Assembly (NCBI GenBank): GCA_004357415.1
Contig: SMVY01000145.1
Location: 1-5,999, forward strand
Direction: 5' to 3'
DNA length: 5,999 nucleotides
Source of the DNA: Gemmatimonadota bacterium
GTDB taxonomy: Bacteria; Gemmatimonadota; Gemmatimonadetes; Gemmatimonadales; GWC2-71-9
In this document: positions 1 through 5,984 of the stretch, one piece after another
How positions within the stretch are numbered: position 1 is the first letter of the stretch
Layout: every line of letters starts with the position of its first letter
Made by a program: the position numbers and the translations under genes
The notes under the pieces: model-generated
Database searches by the model: none
What the model was told of the DNA's origin: nothing
What the model saw: only the letters and a program-made list of their open reading frames with translations

Positions 1-621
1 GTCCTCATGGTCGCCGGTTTCCGTCATGCCCAACGCCGTGCCGAACATGGCCGCCTCGAGGTCGTGCACCGCCACGGCGTTCCCGGCCAGCACCGCCTGG
101 ACGAACCCGTTGCGGATGAACCACTCGAAATCGGCGCGTGCCCGGGAGTGGACCAGGGCCGGCCCGGGTACCCACAGGAGATAGCCGCCACGGTCGCGCT
201 CTTCCACCAACCGGCTGGCCAGCACCTCGTAGTTGACCGGCCGCTCACGGCTGACGGCGGTCGACATGAAGCGAAACTCGTTGGGGCTGTGCGGCGCCAG
301 GAATCCCTCGCCGTGCACGAAGATCCCCTCCGTGCCGTCCTCGGCCAGCCCGATGGCCACCAGATCTCCCGCCACCAGCTTCCGCGGTTCGATCGTTTCG
401 AGCGCGTCTCCCCTGCGAAGAATGGCGCAGTCCATCCGTGGCCGGCTGGGCATGACCCAGCCCGCCTGGAGGTGGACGTATGTGGGCAGATTGGACGTCG
501 AAAAAAACCCTTCCGGCAACACCCCATCCTTCACCAGCGGCACAAACGTGGCCAGCGGCGCGTCCACCAACGGCGGCGCGCCGAAATCGGGGGCGGAGTA
601 CACGGTATCTGTCCCAGGCAT
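1..621 (-). CDS. Ornithine cyclodeaminase-like protein, TIGR00300 family, N-terminal half (cut by window edge)
   Basis: The 207 visible codons read from an ATG at 621 to the window edge without a stop; the C-terminal half lies outside. The translation fits the TIGR00300 family (LOR/SDH-type proteins, which include the archaeal ornithine cyclodeaminase and the C-terminal part of cyanobacterial AgrE/ArgZ). Matching motifs in order are LPEGFFSTSNLPTYV (about residues 35-49), MDCAI (63-67), FMSTAVSRERPV (119-129), GPALVH (153-158) and the strongest block, LAGNAVAVHDLEAAMFGTALG (178-198). Characterised members use NAD(H) in converting ornithine to proline or act in arginine breakdown, so an amino-acid catabolic role in the cytoplasm is inferred. 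Family members normally carry about 90 residues before the LPEGF block; here there are 34. The frame is closed upstream by a stop at 652-654 and has no other start, so the ATG is firm. There is no clear Shine-Dalgarno sequence. The family call is confident, the exact reaction is not. Confidence 0.82.
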   Translation of the reverse strand, partial: MPGTDTVYSAPDFGAPPLVDAPLATFVPLVKDGVLPEGFFSTSNLPTYVHLQAGWVMPSRPRMDCAILRRGDALETIEPRKLVAGDLVAIGLAEDGTEGIFVHGEGFLAPHSPNEFRFMSTAVSRERPVNYEVLASRLVEERDRGGYLLWVPGPALVHSRARADFEWFIRNGFVQAVLAGNAVAVHDLEAAMFGTALGMTETGDHED

Positions 622-628
622 GCCGCAA

Positions 629-655
629 ACTATGAGGGACCCGGAGGGGACTCAA
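629..655 (-). promoter_or_regulatory. Weak candidate promoter for the cyclodeaminase-like gene, implying a nearly leaderless mRNA
   Basis: On the minus strand, TTGAGT (650-655) and CATAGT (629-634) are separated by 15 bases. Each matches the sigma-70 consensus at about four of six positions, and the spacing is short. If used, transcription would begin at or within a few bases of the ATG at 621, which would fit the absence of a ribosome binding site. The match is weak and could be chance. Confidence 0.22.
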
Positions 656-688
656 GTGGGGCGGGGGCAGCGCGGCGGCGGGGCAGAT

Positions 689-729
689 GACAGCGGGGGC
701 AGCGGGGGCGACCCCAGGGACCCCCTGTC
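689..729 (-). terminator. G/C-rich hairpin cluster downstream of priA, possible transcription end
   Basis: GACAG (689-693) pairs with CTGTC (725-729), extended after a one-base bulge by a G-run (695-699) against CCCC (721-724). Inside, GGGG (705-708) can pair with CCCC (712-715) around a 3-base loop, and AGGG (716-719) with CCCT (723-726) around another. The inner and outer pairings compete for some bases. The element begins 24 bases after the priA stop, where a terminator is expected. No T-tract follows on the minus strand, so it is not a classical intrinsic terminator. It could aid Rho-dependent termination, protect the mRNA 3' end, or be a by-product of the G-rich spacer. Confidence 0.33.
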
Positions 730-745
730 CGCCTTACCGCCTTAC
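730..745. repeat. Two-copy 8-base tandem repeat next to the priA stop codon
   Basis: CGCCTTAC occurs twice head to tail at 730-737 and 738-745, followed by a degenerate copy (CGCCCTCTTA, 746-755) that runs into the priA stop codon. On the minus strand the unit reads GTAAGGCG. Together with the priA stop it puts a TAA in each of the three reading frames within about 20 bases, which would stop readthrough in any frame. That may be coincidence. Confidence 0.6.
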
Positions 746-752
746 CGCCCTC

Positions 753-3173
753 TTACAGAAGCGACACCGGATCCCTATCAATAATCACCCTCACCCGCTT
801 ACCACTGGGGAGCCGTTGTGCGGCGAACCGGACAACGCGGCCGATCTCCGGGCCCGCCCCCTTCAGCAGAACGTGCCAGCGCCAGCGATCCTTGACCTTG
901 GCCAGCGCGGCCGGCGCCGGGCCCAATACCGTGAGGGGAAGCTCGCGAGCCTCCACCAGCGCATGGCACCAGTTGGCCAGCCGGTCTGCCTCTCGGGCCA
1001 CGTCCTGCTCCACCACACCCGACACCAGGAAATTTACCAGCGACACGTGGGGCGGGTAGAGCGGTGACCGCCGGATCTCCAGTTCCGCGGCAAGGAAACC
1101 GTCGGAGTCGTGTGCTGCGGCGTGGGTCAGCGCGTAGTGTTCGGGATTGTACGTCTGGACCACCACCCGCCCACCCCGGGGACCACGGCCGGCACGGCCG
1201 GCCACCTGCGCCACCAACTGGAAGGTCCGCTCGGCGGCGCGGAAATCGGGGAGATACAGCGCGGTATCGGCATCGACCACGCCGACCAGGGTCACGTTGG
1301 GAAAGTCGAGACCCTTGGCGATCATCTGGGTACCCAGGAGGACGTCGACCTCCTGACGCTGGACCTGCTCCAGGATCCGGTGGTGGGACCACTTGGTGGT
1401 GGTGGTGTCGAGGTCCATGCGGGCGAGCCGCGCATCGGGAAACCGATCGGTGAGAAAGTGCTCCAACTGCTGGGTCCCGATGCCGCGCATACGTTGCAGG
1501 CCGCTGCCGCACTCACGGCACGTGCCGGGGACCGCTTCGTTGTGGTCGCAATAGTGACACCGCAACCGCGGAGGCGTCCGATGGACCGTGAGCGAAATGC
1601 TGCACCGCTCACAGGTAACCACGTGACCGCATCCGGGACACTGGAGGAAGGCGGCGAACCCCCGGCGGTTGAGCAACAGGAGCGCTTGCTCCCCGCGGGC
1701 GAGCACCCGGGTTAGGGCATCATCCAGGGTGGCGGACCAGGGAAACGCCCCGGCGTCCTTGGCGCGACCCGCCGTGCGCATATCTACCAACTCGACCGGC
1801 GGCAGCGGTTGACCACCCACCCGCTCGGGCAGGCTGATCCGGCGGAGCCGCGCCCCCACCGCGGCGGCGCTCTCGATCGAAGGCGTGGCGCTGCCGAGCA
1901 GCAGGCGCGCTCCCTCGAGTTTGGCCCGAACCGCGGCGACCTCGCGGGCATGGTAGCGCGGCGTCTCGCCGTTCTTGTAACTGGCCTCGTGCTCTTCGTC
2001 GATTACGATGGTCCCTAAATCGACCACCGGCGCGAACACCGCTGAACGGGCTCCCACGGCCACCCGCCGCTGCCCACTCCTGAGGCTGTGCCAGGCATCG
2101 GCCCGCTCGCCGTCGGACAGTCCGCTGTGCAGCACCGCCACCTGATCGCCGAACACTCCACGGACACGGCTCACGGTCTGGGGGGTGAGCCCGATCTCGG
2201 GCACCAGGATTATGGCGCCCCGGCCGGTATTCAGTTGGCGGCGAATGGCCTCCAGGTAGACCAGCGTCTTGCCGCTCCCGGTCACGCCCACCAGGAGGGC
2301 GCCTTCCCCCACGGGCACCTGATCGAAGGCCTCGAGCGCAGCTACTTGATGGTCCGTGAGCTTGGTGGGTGGCGGTGACCCCGGGTCGGCCGCAAACGGA
2401 TCCCGTGGCGCCGCGGTGGTGTCGATGCCAGCAAGGCCACGGCTCACGAGCCCCTTCACCACGGACTCGCTGATGGTCAATTGGTCTCGCACATGGGCCA
2501 CGGGCGCCTGGCCGCCGAGTTGTTCCAGCGTTTCATATAGCTGCCTCTGCTTGGGACTGCGGCGGAACACCTGTTGCCGCTCCAGCAACGTCAGCCGCTC
2601 GCCCGCCAGCGTCAGAATCCGTTCGGTCGTCCCCGGTTGGGCGGTGGCCGGCGGGACCACCACCGTTACCACCGCCCCGATCCGCACCAGCCGGTCGACC
2701 GCGCCCCAGACGGGCTGGCGGAAGTGCCGGGCCAATGCGGTGACGCCGGCTTCCCCGCCCTTGCGTCGCAGAAAATCCACCACTTGCCCGGCGAGCCCCC
2801 CGGCGGCTCCCGTGCGGCCCGCGAGCTTGACCACCACCTTGGATGATCCCCACATGCCGCCGGGAAGCATCGCCTTGACCGCAAGACCGATGGGCGCGCC
2901 GTAGTAGCCGGCCATCCACTTGGCGGTTTCCAACAGCGGACCGGACAGCACCGGTTCCGCGTCTGGTGCGCCGAGGATGTCCTTGGGGTTTACCGTCGCC
3001 GGGGGAGCTTCGTCGGTGGTGCCGACCACCAGGCCGACGAGCTCGCGCCGTCGCAGCGGGACGACGACTCGGGACCCGGCGACGACTCGGTCGCCCAGGG
3101 AAGTTGGGATCCGATAGGTGTAGGACTGGCCCAGCGGGAGGGGAAGAACGACGTCGGCGAACCGCGCCGTCAT
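753..3173 (-). CDS. priA: Replication restart helicase PriA
   Basis: The 806-residue product is a superfamily 2 DNA helicase. PriA recognises stalled forks and recombination intermediates, unwinds the lagging arm and starts reloading of the replicative helicase (known for the family). The N-terminal 3'-end-binding domain begins FADVVLPLPLGQSYTYRIP (residues 5-23). Walker A is GVTGSGKT (296-303) and Walker B is DEEH (392-395). GSATPS (427-432) is helicase motif III. Eight zinc-binding cysteines lie at 512, 515, 521, 524, 539, 542, 552 and 555. The C-terminal helicase lobe has GTQMIAKGLDFPNV (614-627) and QVAGRAGRG (656-664). The protein ends VIIDRDPVSLL, typical of the family. It is about 74 residues longer than E. 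coli PriA, nearly all before Walker A, a length like that of the B. subtilis protein. The ATG at 3173 overlaps the epimerase stop by 4 bases (ATGA), so translation is probably coupled. No strong Shine-Dalgarno is visible. Confidence 0.97.
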   Translation of the reverse strand: MTARFADVVLPLPLGQSYTYRIPTSLGDRVVAGSRVVVPLRRRELVGLVVGTTDEAPPATVNPKDILGAPDAEPVLSGPLLETAKWMAGYYGAPIGLAVKAMLPGGMWGSSKVVVKLAGRTGAAGGLAGQVVDFLRRKGGEAGVTALARHFRQPVWGAVDRLVRIGAVVTVVVPPATAQPGTTERILTLAGERLTLLERQQVFRRSPKQRQLYETLEQLGGQAPVAHVRDQLTISESVVKGLVSRGLAGIDTTAAPRDPFAADPGSPPPTKLTDHQVAALEAFDQVPVGEGALLVGVTGSGKTLVYLEAIRRQLNTGRGAIILVPEIGLTPQTVSRVRGVFGDQVAVLHSGLSDGERADAWHSLRSGQRRVAVGARSAVFAPVVDLGTIVIDEEHEASYKNGETPRYHAREVAAVRAKLEGARLLLGSATPSIESAAAVGARLRRISLPERVGGQPLPPVELVDMRTAGRAKDAGAFPWSATLDDALTRVLARGEQALLLLNRRGFAAFLQCPGCGHVVTCERCSISLTVHRTPPRLRCHYCDHNEAVPGTCRECGSGLQRMRGIGTQQLEHFLTDRFPDARLARMDLDTTTTKWSHHRILEQVQRQEVDVLLGTQMIAKGLDFPNVTLVGVVDADTALYLPDFRAAERTFQLVAQVAGRAGRGPRGGRVVVQTYNPEHYALTHAAAHDSDGFLAAELEIRRSPLYPPHVSLVNFLVSGVVEQDVAREADRLANWCHALVEARELPLTVLGPAPAALAKVKDRWRWHVLLKGAGPEIGRVVRFAAQRLPSGKRVRVIIDRDPVSLL

Positions 3174-4183
3174 GCCCGGCTGACGCCGAGCCCCGGACCG
3201 GACGGCAACTCGACCTGACCGTTGTCGATGGTGGCGCCGCGGAACGGATCGGTGGCCAGGAGCGCGGCGCCGTCGAGGTCGACGATATCGACCAGCGGCG
3301 TGAAGTGGGCCGCGGCGGTAATGGCGAGGGACGATTCCACCATGCAGCCGACCATCACCATCATGTGGTGCGCCCGGGCGATGGCGATCATGCGCAGCGC
3401 CTCACGCAAGCCGCCGCACTTGGCCAACTTGATGTTGATGCCGTCCACCGCGCCGACCAGCCGGGGGATGTCGTGGGAGGTGACGCAACTCTCGTCGGCG
3501 ATGATGGGAATGGTGGAGACGCTGGTGAGTTGGGCGAAGCCGTCGATGTCGTCCGGCGCCAACGGCTGCTCCAGCACGGTGATGCCGAACTCCTCGAGAA
3601 CGGGGAGCATGGCCACGGCCTGCTTGACGGTCCAGGCGCAATTGGCGTCGACCCGGATCTCCTTGTCGGTGACACCACGGATGGTCTCGAGAATCTCGCG
3701 GTCCCGGTCACCGCCCAGTTTGACCTTCAGCACCGGATACTGTTCCGCCTCGGCCACCTTCTGCCGGATGCGCTCGGCGGTATCCATGCCGATGGTGTAG
3801 GTCGACAGGGGCGCTTCGGCCGGGTTGAGTCCCCACATCTGGTACAGCGGGACACCGAGACGCTTGGCCGCGAGGTCGTGCAGCGCCGAGGACAACGCGG
3901 CGCGCGCCGAACCGTTTCGGCCCATCAGCTGGAGCCAGGTCCGCTCAGCTCCTTCGAGATCGAATGGGTCGTCCGGAAGAGCTGTCCGGTACGTTTCGAG
4001 CGCCGCCATCACCGTGTCGGCCGTCTCGCCATAGAACTTGCTCGGCGCCGCCTCGCCCCAGCCCTCCACACCGTCGTCGTCGATCAGCCGGACCCATACG
4101 GTGCGATACTCGCTCGAGCCGCCGCGGGCGATGACGAAGGGGTGTTTGGTGGTGAGGGTTAGGATTTGGGATTCTAGGCGCAT
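3170..4183 (-). CDS. Dipeptide epimerase, L-Ala-D/L-Glu type (enolase superfamily)
   Basis: The 337-residue product belongs to the muconate-lactonising subgroup of the enolase superfamily. An N-terminal capping domain (about 1-115) precedes the TIM-barrel domain. Visible catalytic parts are the KVK pair (K153, K155) on one face, metal ligands D179 (in VDANCAW), E205 (in LEQPL) and D230 (in IIADES), and the opposing lysine in NIKLAKCGG (K252, with K255 nearby). The DLD motif (D302, D304) near the C-terminus is the aspartate pair that binds the dipeptide amino group in L-Ala-D/L-Glu epimerases, which separates this protein from muconate or succinylbenzoate enzymes. The inferred role is cytoplasmic 1,1-proton-transfer epimerisation of L-Ala-D-Glu released from murein so that peptidases can degrade it. 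Related dipeptide specificities cannot be excluded. The ATG start gives the normal N-terminus (MRLESQILTLTTKHPFVIARG). The leader upstream is C-rich with no Shine-Dalgarno, and the gene overlaps priA by 4 bases. Confidence 0.93.
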   Translation of the reverse strand: MRLESQILTLTTKHPFVIARGGSSEYRTVWVRLIDDDGVEGWGEAAPSKFYGETADTVMAALETYRTALPDDPFDLEGAERTWLQLMGRNGSARAALSSALHDLAAKRLGVPLYQMWGLNPAEAPLSTYTIGMDTAERIRQKVAEAEQYPVLKVKLGGDRDREILETIRGVTDKEIRVDANCAWTVKQAVAMLPVLEEFGITVLEQPLAPDDIDGFAQLTSVSTIPIIADESCVTSHDIPRLVGAVDGINIKLAKCGGLREALRMIAIARAHHMMVMVGCMVESSLAITAAAHFTPLVDIVDLDGAALLATDPFRGATIDNGQVELPSGPGLGVSRA

Positions 4184-4187
4184 GGGA

Positions 4188-4230
4188 GTAGGGGCGTAGG
4201 ACGTAGGACGTAGGGTGTAGGGCGTAGGTG
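4188..4230. repeat. GTAGGNN heptamer tandem repeat filling the deacetylase-epimerase spacer
   Basis: Six GTAGG cores start at 4188, 4196, 4203, 4210, 4217 and 4224. The last five are in exact 7-base register, with variable dinucleotides AC, AC, GT, GC and TG. The first is offset by one extra base, and a looser TGAGGCTAGG follows to 4238. The array takes up nearly the whole 50-base spacer and reaches to five bases from the epimerase start codon. On the transcribed strand the mRNA reads as repeated CCUAC, so the epimerase leader lacks any GGAG-like ribosome binding site. The array may be a slippage-generated microsatellite, a protein-binding array or a translation control element. Confidence 0.85.
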
Positions 4231-4233
4231 AGG

Positions 4234-5124
4234 CTAGGCCAAGGCGTGGATGTGGGCCAGGGCGCCTTCGGCGATTCGGTCTGGAATGTAGCCTCCCTCC
4301 AGGACGCCCACTATGGGCACTCCTGGGAGGGCGCTGCGGATTCTAGCGGTCAGGTCAGCGTAGTCGGGGGCTTCCAGCGTGAAGCCTCCGAGGGGGTCGC
4401 CGGCCATGGCGTCGAATCCGGCGCTGACGAGGACCATGTCGGGTTTCCAGCCGTCGGTGGCCCGGGTGATGGCCTGCCACAGGTCGTCCACATAACGCTG
4501 GGCCGGAAGGCCCGGCGGGCGGGGGACGTTGAACACGTTGCCGACCCCGCGTTCCGATTCCGCGCCGGTACCAGGATACCACGGCCACTGGTGCAGCGAC
4601 ACAAACCGAATGGTCGGATCGCGTTCCACCAAGGCCTGGGTGCCGTTGCCGTGGTGTACGTCCCAATCGACGATCAGCACCTGGGCGCCGCCGCTCGCCT
4701 GGGCCCGGCGGGCCGCCACCACCACGTTGTTGACGAAGCAGAACCCCATGGCTTCCCGCTCGAGGGCGTGGTGCCCGGGCGGGCGCACCGCGGCGAAGGC
4801 ATTGCCTCCGCCGAGGGCGTGGTCCACCGCCGCCGACACGGCGCCGACGGCGCCGAGGATGGCGGGCCAAGTCGACGCGCTCATGGCGGTGTCGGGGGTC
4901 AGGGCTCCGCCGCCATCACGGCTGAGGGCCTCGAGCGTTGCCAGGTAGTCGGCTGGGTGAACCGGGGTGATGGCCGTAGTGTTGGCCGGTTCGGCGTCGT
5001 GAACGGGAACGCCCGCCTGATCGAGCGCCTGGAGCAACACCGTGAGACGGGCCGGACGCTCCGGATGGCCCGGGCCCGGGTCATGGGTGGCACACGCGGC
5101 GTGGGTGAACACCGCCGCGGTCAT
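4234..5124 (-). CDS. Histone deacetylase superfamily amidohydrolase (zinc-dependent deacetylase)
   Basis: The 296-residue product is an arginase/deacetylase-fold hydrolase that removes acyl groups from amines. Motifs in order are HDPGPGHPERPARL (14-27), RPPGHHA with the paired active-site histidines H118 and H119, GFCFVNN (127-133), VDWDVHHGNGT (152-162) with zinc ligands D155 and H157, SAGFDAMAGDPLGG (234-247) with zinc ligand D238, and LEGGY (275-279) with the transition-state tyrosine Y279. All catalytic residues are present, so it should be active. The LEGGY and GFCFVNN forms resemble class II eukaryotic enzymes and their many bacterial relatives, whose substrates include acetylpolyamines and acetylated proteins. 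The substrate here is unknown. The ATG at 5124 overlaps the stop of the small membrane protein gene by 4 bases. A longer in-frame start at 5295 would add 57 arginine- and proline-rich residues unlike the family. There is no signal peptide, so it is cytoplasmic. Confidence 0.94.
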   Translation of the reverse strand: MTAAVFTHAACATHDPGPGHPERPARLTVLLQALDQAGVPVHDAEPANTTAITPVHPADYLATLEALSRDGGGALTPDTAMSASTWPAILGAVGAVSAAVDHALGGGNAFAAVRPPGHHALEREAMGFCFVNNVVVAARRAQASGGAQVLIVDWDVHHGNGTQALVERDPTIRFVSLHQWPWYPGTGAESERGVGNVFNVPRPPGLPAQRYVDDLWQAITRATDGWKPDMVLVSAGFDAMAGDPLGGFTLEAPDYADLTARIRSALPGVPIVGVLEGGYIPDRIAEGALAHIHALA

Positions 5125-5384
5125 CGGCGGTCCCGGGTGAGGGTGCCCAGCTCCTTCACTTCGTTCTTCAGGTCGTGCCGGGCGGCATCGATATCCGCCA
5201 GACGTTTGAGGTAGCGGCGCCAGGAAAGGAACAGCCCGGCGGCGACAACGGCGGACACCGCGCCGCCGACCACCAAGCCCATCCGGTCGGTCCACACGCC
5301 GGCCGATACGAGCAATACCGCATCCAGCAACAGCACGCCCACCGCAACCACCAGGAGGACGCGGGTTCGGGGAGCGCTGGGCAT
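5121..5384 (-). CDS. Small two-helix membrane protein of unknown function
   Basis: The 87-residue product has two hydrophobic segments, about residues 8-30 and 35-54, joined by a tight WTDR turn. A highly charged tail (about 55-87, WRRYLKRLADIDAARHDLKNEVKELG and onward) is probably helical and may form a short coiled coil. By the positive-inside rule both termini face the cytoplasm, which would present the tail as a docking arm. I do not recognise a family. The ATG at 5384 lies 14 bases after the ubiquitin-fold gene's stop, and the stop overlaps the deacetylase start (ATGA, 5121-5124), so it probably shares their mRNA and its translation is coupled to the deacetylase. The tail could tether a partner to the membrane, but nothing in the sequence shows which. 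The gene is credible because of its composition, its spacing and the coupled overlap. Confidence 0.8.
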   Translation of the reverse strand: MPSAPRTRVLLVVAVGVLLLDAVLLVSAGVWTDRMGLVVGGAVSAVVAAGLFLSWRRYLKRLADIDAARHDLKNEVKELGTLTRDRR

Positions 5385-5398
5385 CGGCGTGGCACTCG

Positions 5399-5659
5399 CT
5401 AGCTGACGGGTTGGCGGCGTTTGGAGAGGATGATGAGTTGGACGTTGGGCACCACGCCGACGGCGGCCAGGGTCTGTGACTCGTCGCCGATTAGGGCGCC
5501 GCGGAACTTCACCTCGTAGGCGTCAGCGTCCCGAGCCGCGTGGGTGGCGGCTAGGGCCTGGCGCTTGAGGTCGCCAACGGTGGTGTCGGGCCCCACCTCG
5601 AGCGAGACGTCGTCCCAGGATTCGAGAACCAGTACCCGTAGGGGAATCGTCGAACTCAT
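5399..5659 (-). CDS. Small ubiquitin-fold (beta-grasp) protein, no C-terminal diglycine
   Basis: The 86-residue product has the ubiquitin-like order. A first hairpin (LRVLVLESWDDVSLEVGPD, about 7-25) is followed by a helix after TTVGDLKRQAL (26-36), a strand YEVKFRG (48-54), the typical LIGDESQTLAAVGVVPN turn (56-72) and the last strand QLIILSK (74-80). The TVGDLK and DESQTL...GV..N..L patterns are what ubiquitin-family and YukD/EsaB-type bacterial proteins show. It ends RRQPVS, so it cannot be conjugated through a C-terminal GG as it stands. It may act as a non-covalent adaptor, but the partner is unknown. No type VII secretion gene is visible nearby, so the YukD comparison concerns fold only. 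The ATG at 5659 has a good Shine-Dalgarno sequence and overlaps the previous gene's stop (ATGA). The fold call rests on pattern reading. Confidence 0.75.
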   Translation of the reverse strand: MSSTIPLRVLVLESWDDVSLEVGPDTTVGDLKRQALAATHAARDADAYEVKFRGALIGDESQTLAAVGVVPNVQLIILSKRRQPVS

Positions 5660-5928
5660 GCGGCGGACTCCTCGAGAGTCGGCAGGGTCGACAGAAACCG
5701 GTCGAGCGCCTGGTCGAACAGGAACGTGGACCCGCGAACCCGGGTACCCCCGTCCGCGGGGAAGGTGCTCACCACCACCTCTTCGCCCCCCTGCCCCCGG
5801 AGGACGACGTAGCTGGGCCCCTCGACCTCGAGGAAGGCGGCCTGACTGGTAACTCGTTCGGAGAAGAACAGTTTGGCGCGCACCAGTACTTCGGCGGCGT
5901 TCAGGCTGGTGATTGTGTCGTAGACCAT
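5656..5928 (-). CDS. Small protein of unknown function, first visible gene of the operon
   Basis: The 90-residue product is acidic to neutral with no signal peptide or membrane segment. It reads as an N-terminal helix (TSLNAAEVLVRAKLFFSER, about 7-25), alternating strands (AAFLEVEGPSYVVLRGQ and EEVVVSTFPADGGTRVRGSTFLF) and a C-terminal helix (DQALDRFLSTLPTLEES). Helix, antiparallel strands and a closing helix recall a reduced START/SRPBCC-like fold, but I cannot confirm that. The ATG at 5928 is preferred. A TTG at 5943 would add five residues (LEPSP after the initiator would begin MEPSP) but has no better ribosome binding site. The stop overlaps the ubiquitin-fold gene's start by 4 bases, so the two are probably translated together and may act together. 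Confidence 0.72.
   Translation of the reverse strand: MVYDTITSLNAAEVLVRAKLFFSERVTSQAAFLEVEGPSYVVLRGQGGEEVVVSTFPADGGTRVRGSTFLFDQALDRFLSTLPTLEESAA
5668..5673 (-). promoter_or_regulatory. Ribosome binding site of the ubiquitin-fold gene
   Basis: The minus strand reads GAGGAG, followed by eight bases and the ATG at 5659. It is the best Shine-Dalgarno match at any start in the window. It decides the start of the ubiquitin-fold gene at 5659 and argues against the much longer in-frame reading that begins at 5980. Confidence 0.65.
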
Positions 5929-5978
5929 GGGGGACGGTTCCAATCAGAAGGATCGGTGGGACGGCAAGGCTACGCTGC

Positions 5979-5984
5979 AATATA
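5979..5984 (-). promoter_or_regulatory. Candidate -10 box of the six-gene operon
   Basis: TATATT on the minus strand is an AT-rich island in GC-rich sequence, about 50 bases upstream of the first ATG (5928). It matches the TATAAT consensus at five of six positions. The -35 region would fall at or beyond the window edge, so the promoter cannot be tested here. If real, the leader would be about 45 bases. Confidence 0.32.

Noticed and set aside
7..690. Plus-strand open frame opposite the cyclodeaminase-like gene
   Set aside because: The opposite strand shows clear TIGR00300 motifs; this frame is rich in arginine, histidine and proline without any family signal.
2570..2960. Extra length of PriA before Walker A as a novel inserted domain
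   Set aside because: PriA proteins of about 805 residues are known, as in B. subtilis, and this segment shows no separate domain motif.
2966..4162. Long plus-strand open frame opposite the epimerase and the priA 5' end
   Set aside because: Its translation is arginine-, glycine- and aspartate-rich with no recognisable motif, and it mirrors a gene with full catalytic motifs. Long antisense frames are expected at this GC content.
4188..4238. CRISPR-like reading of the GTAGG array
   Set aside because: The units are 7 bases with no spacers, so it is a simple tandem repeat. No cas gene is present.
4228..5214. Plus-strand open frame of 328 residues opposite the deacetylase
   Set aside because: It lies antisense to a gene with all catalytic residues, and its own translation has no domain pattern.
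5125..5295. 57-residue N-terminal extension of the deacetylase
   Set aside because: It is arginine- and proline-rich, overlaps most of the membrane protein gene and is absent from the family. The ATG at 5124 gives the normal N-terminus.
5660..5980. Long N-terminal extension of the ubiquitin-fold gene, starting at 5980
   Set aside because: It overlaps the whole 90-codon gene in another frame and is low-complexity and arginine-rich. The good ribosome binding site favours the ATG at 5659.
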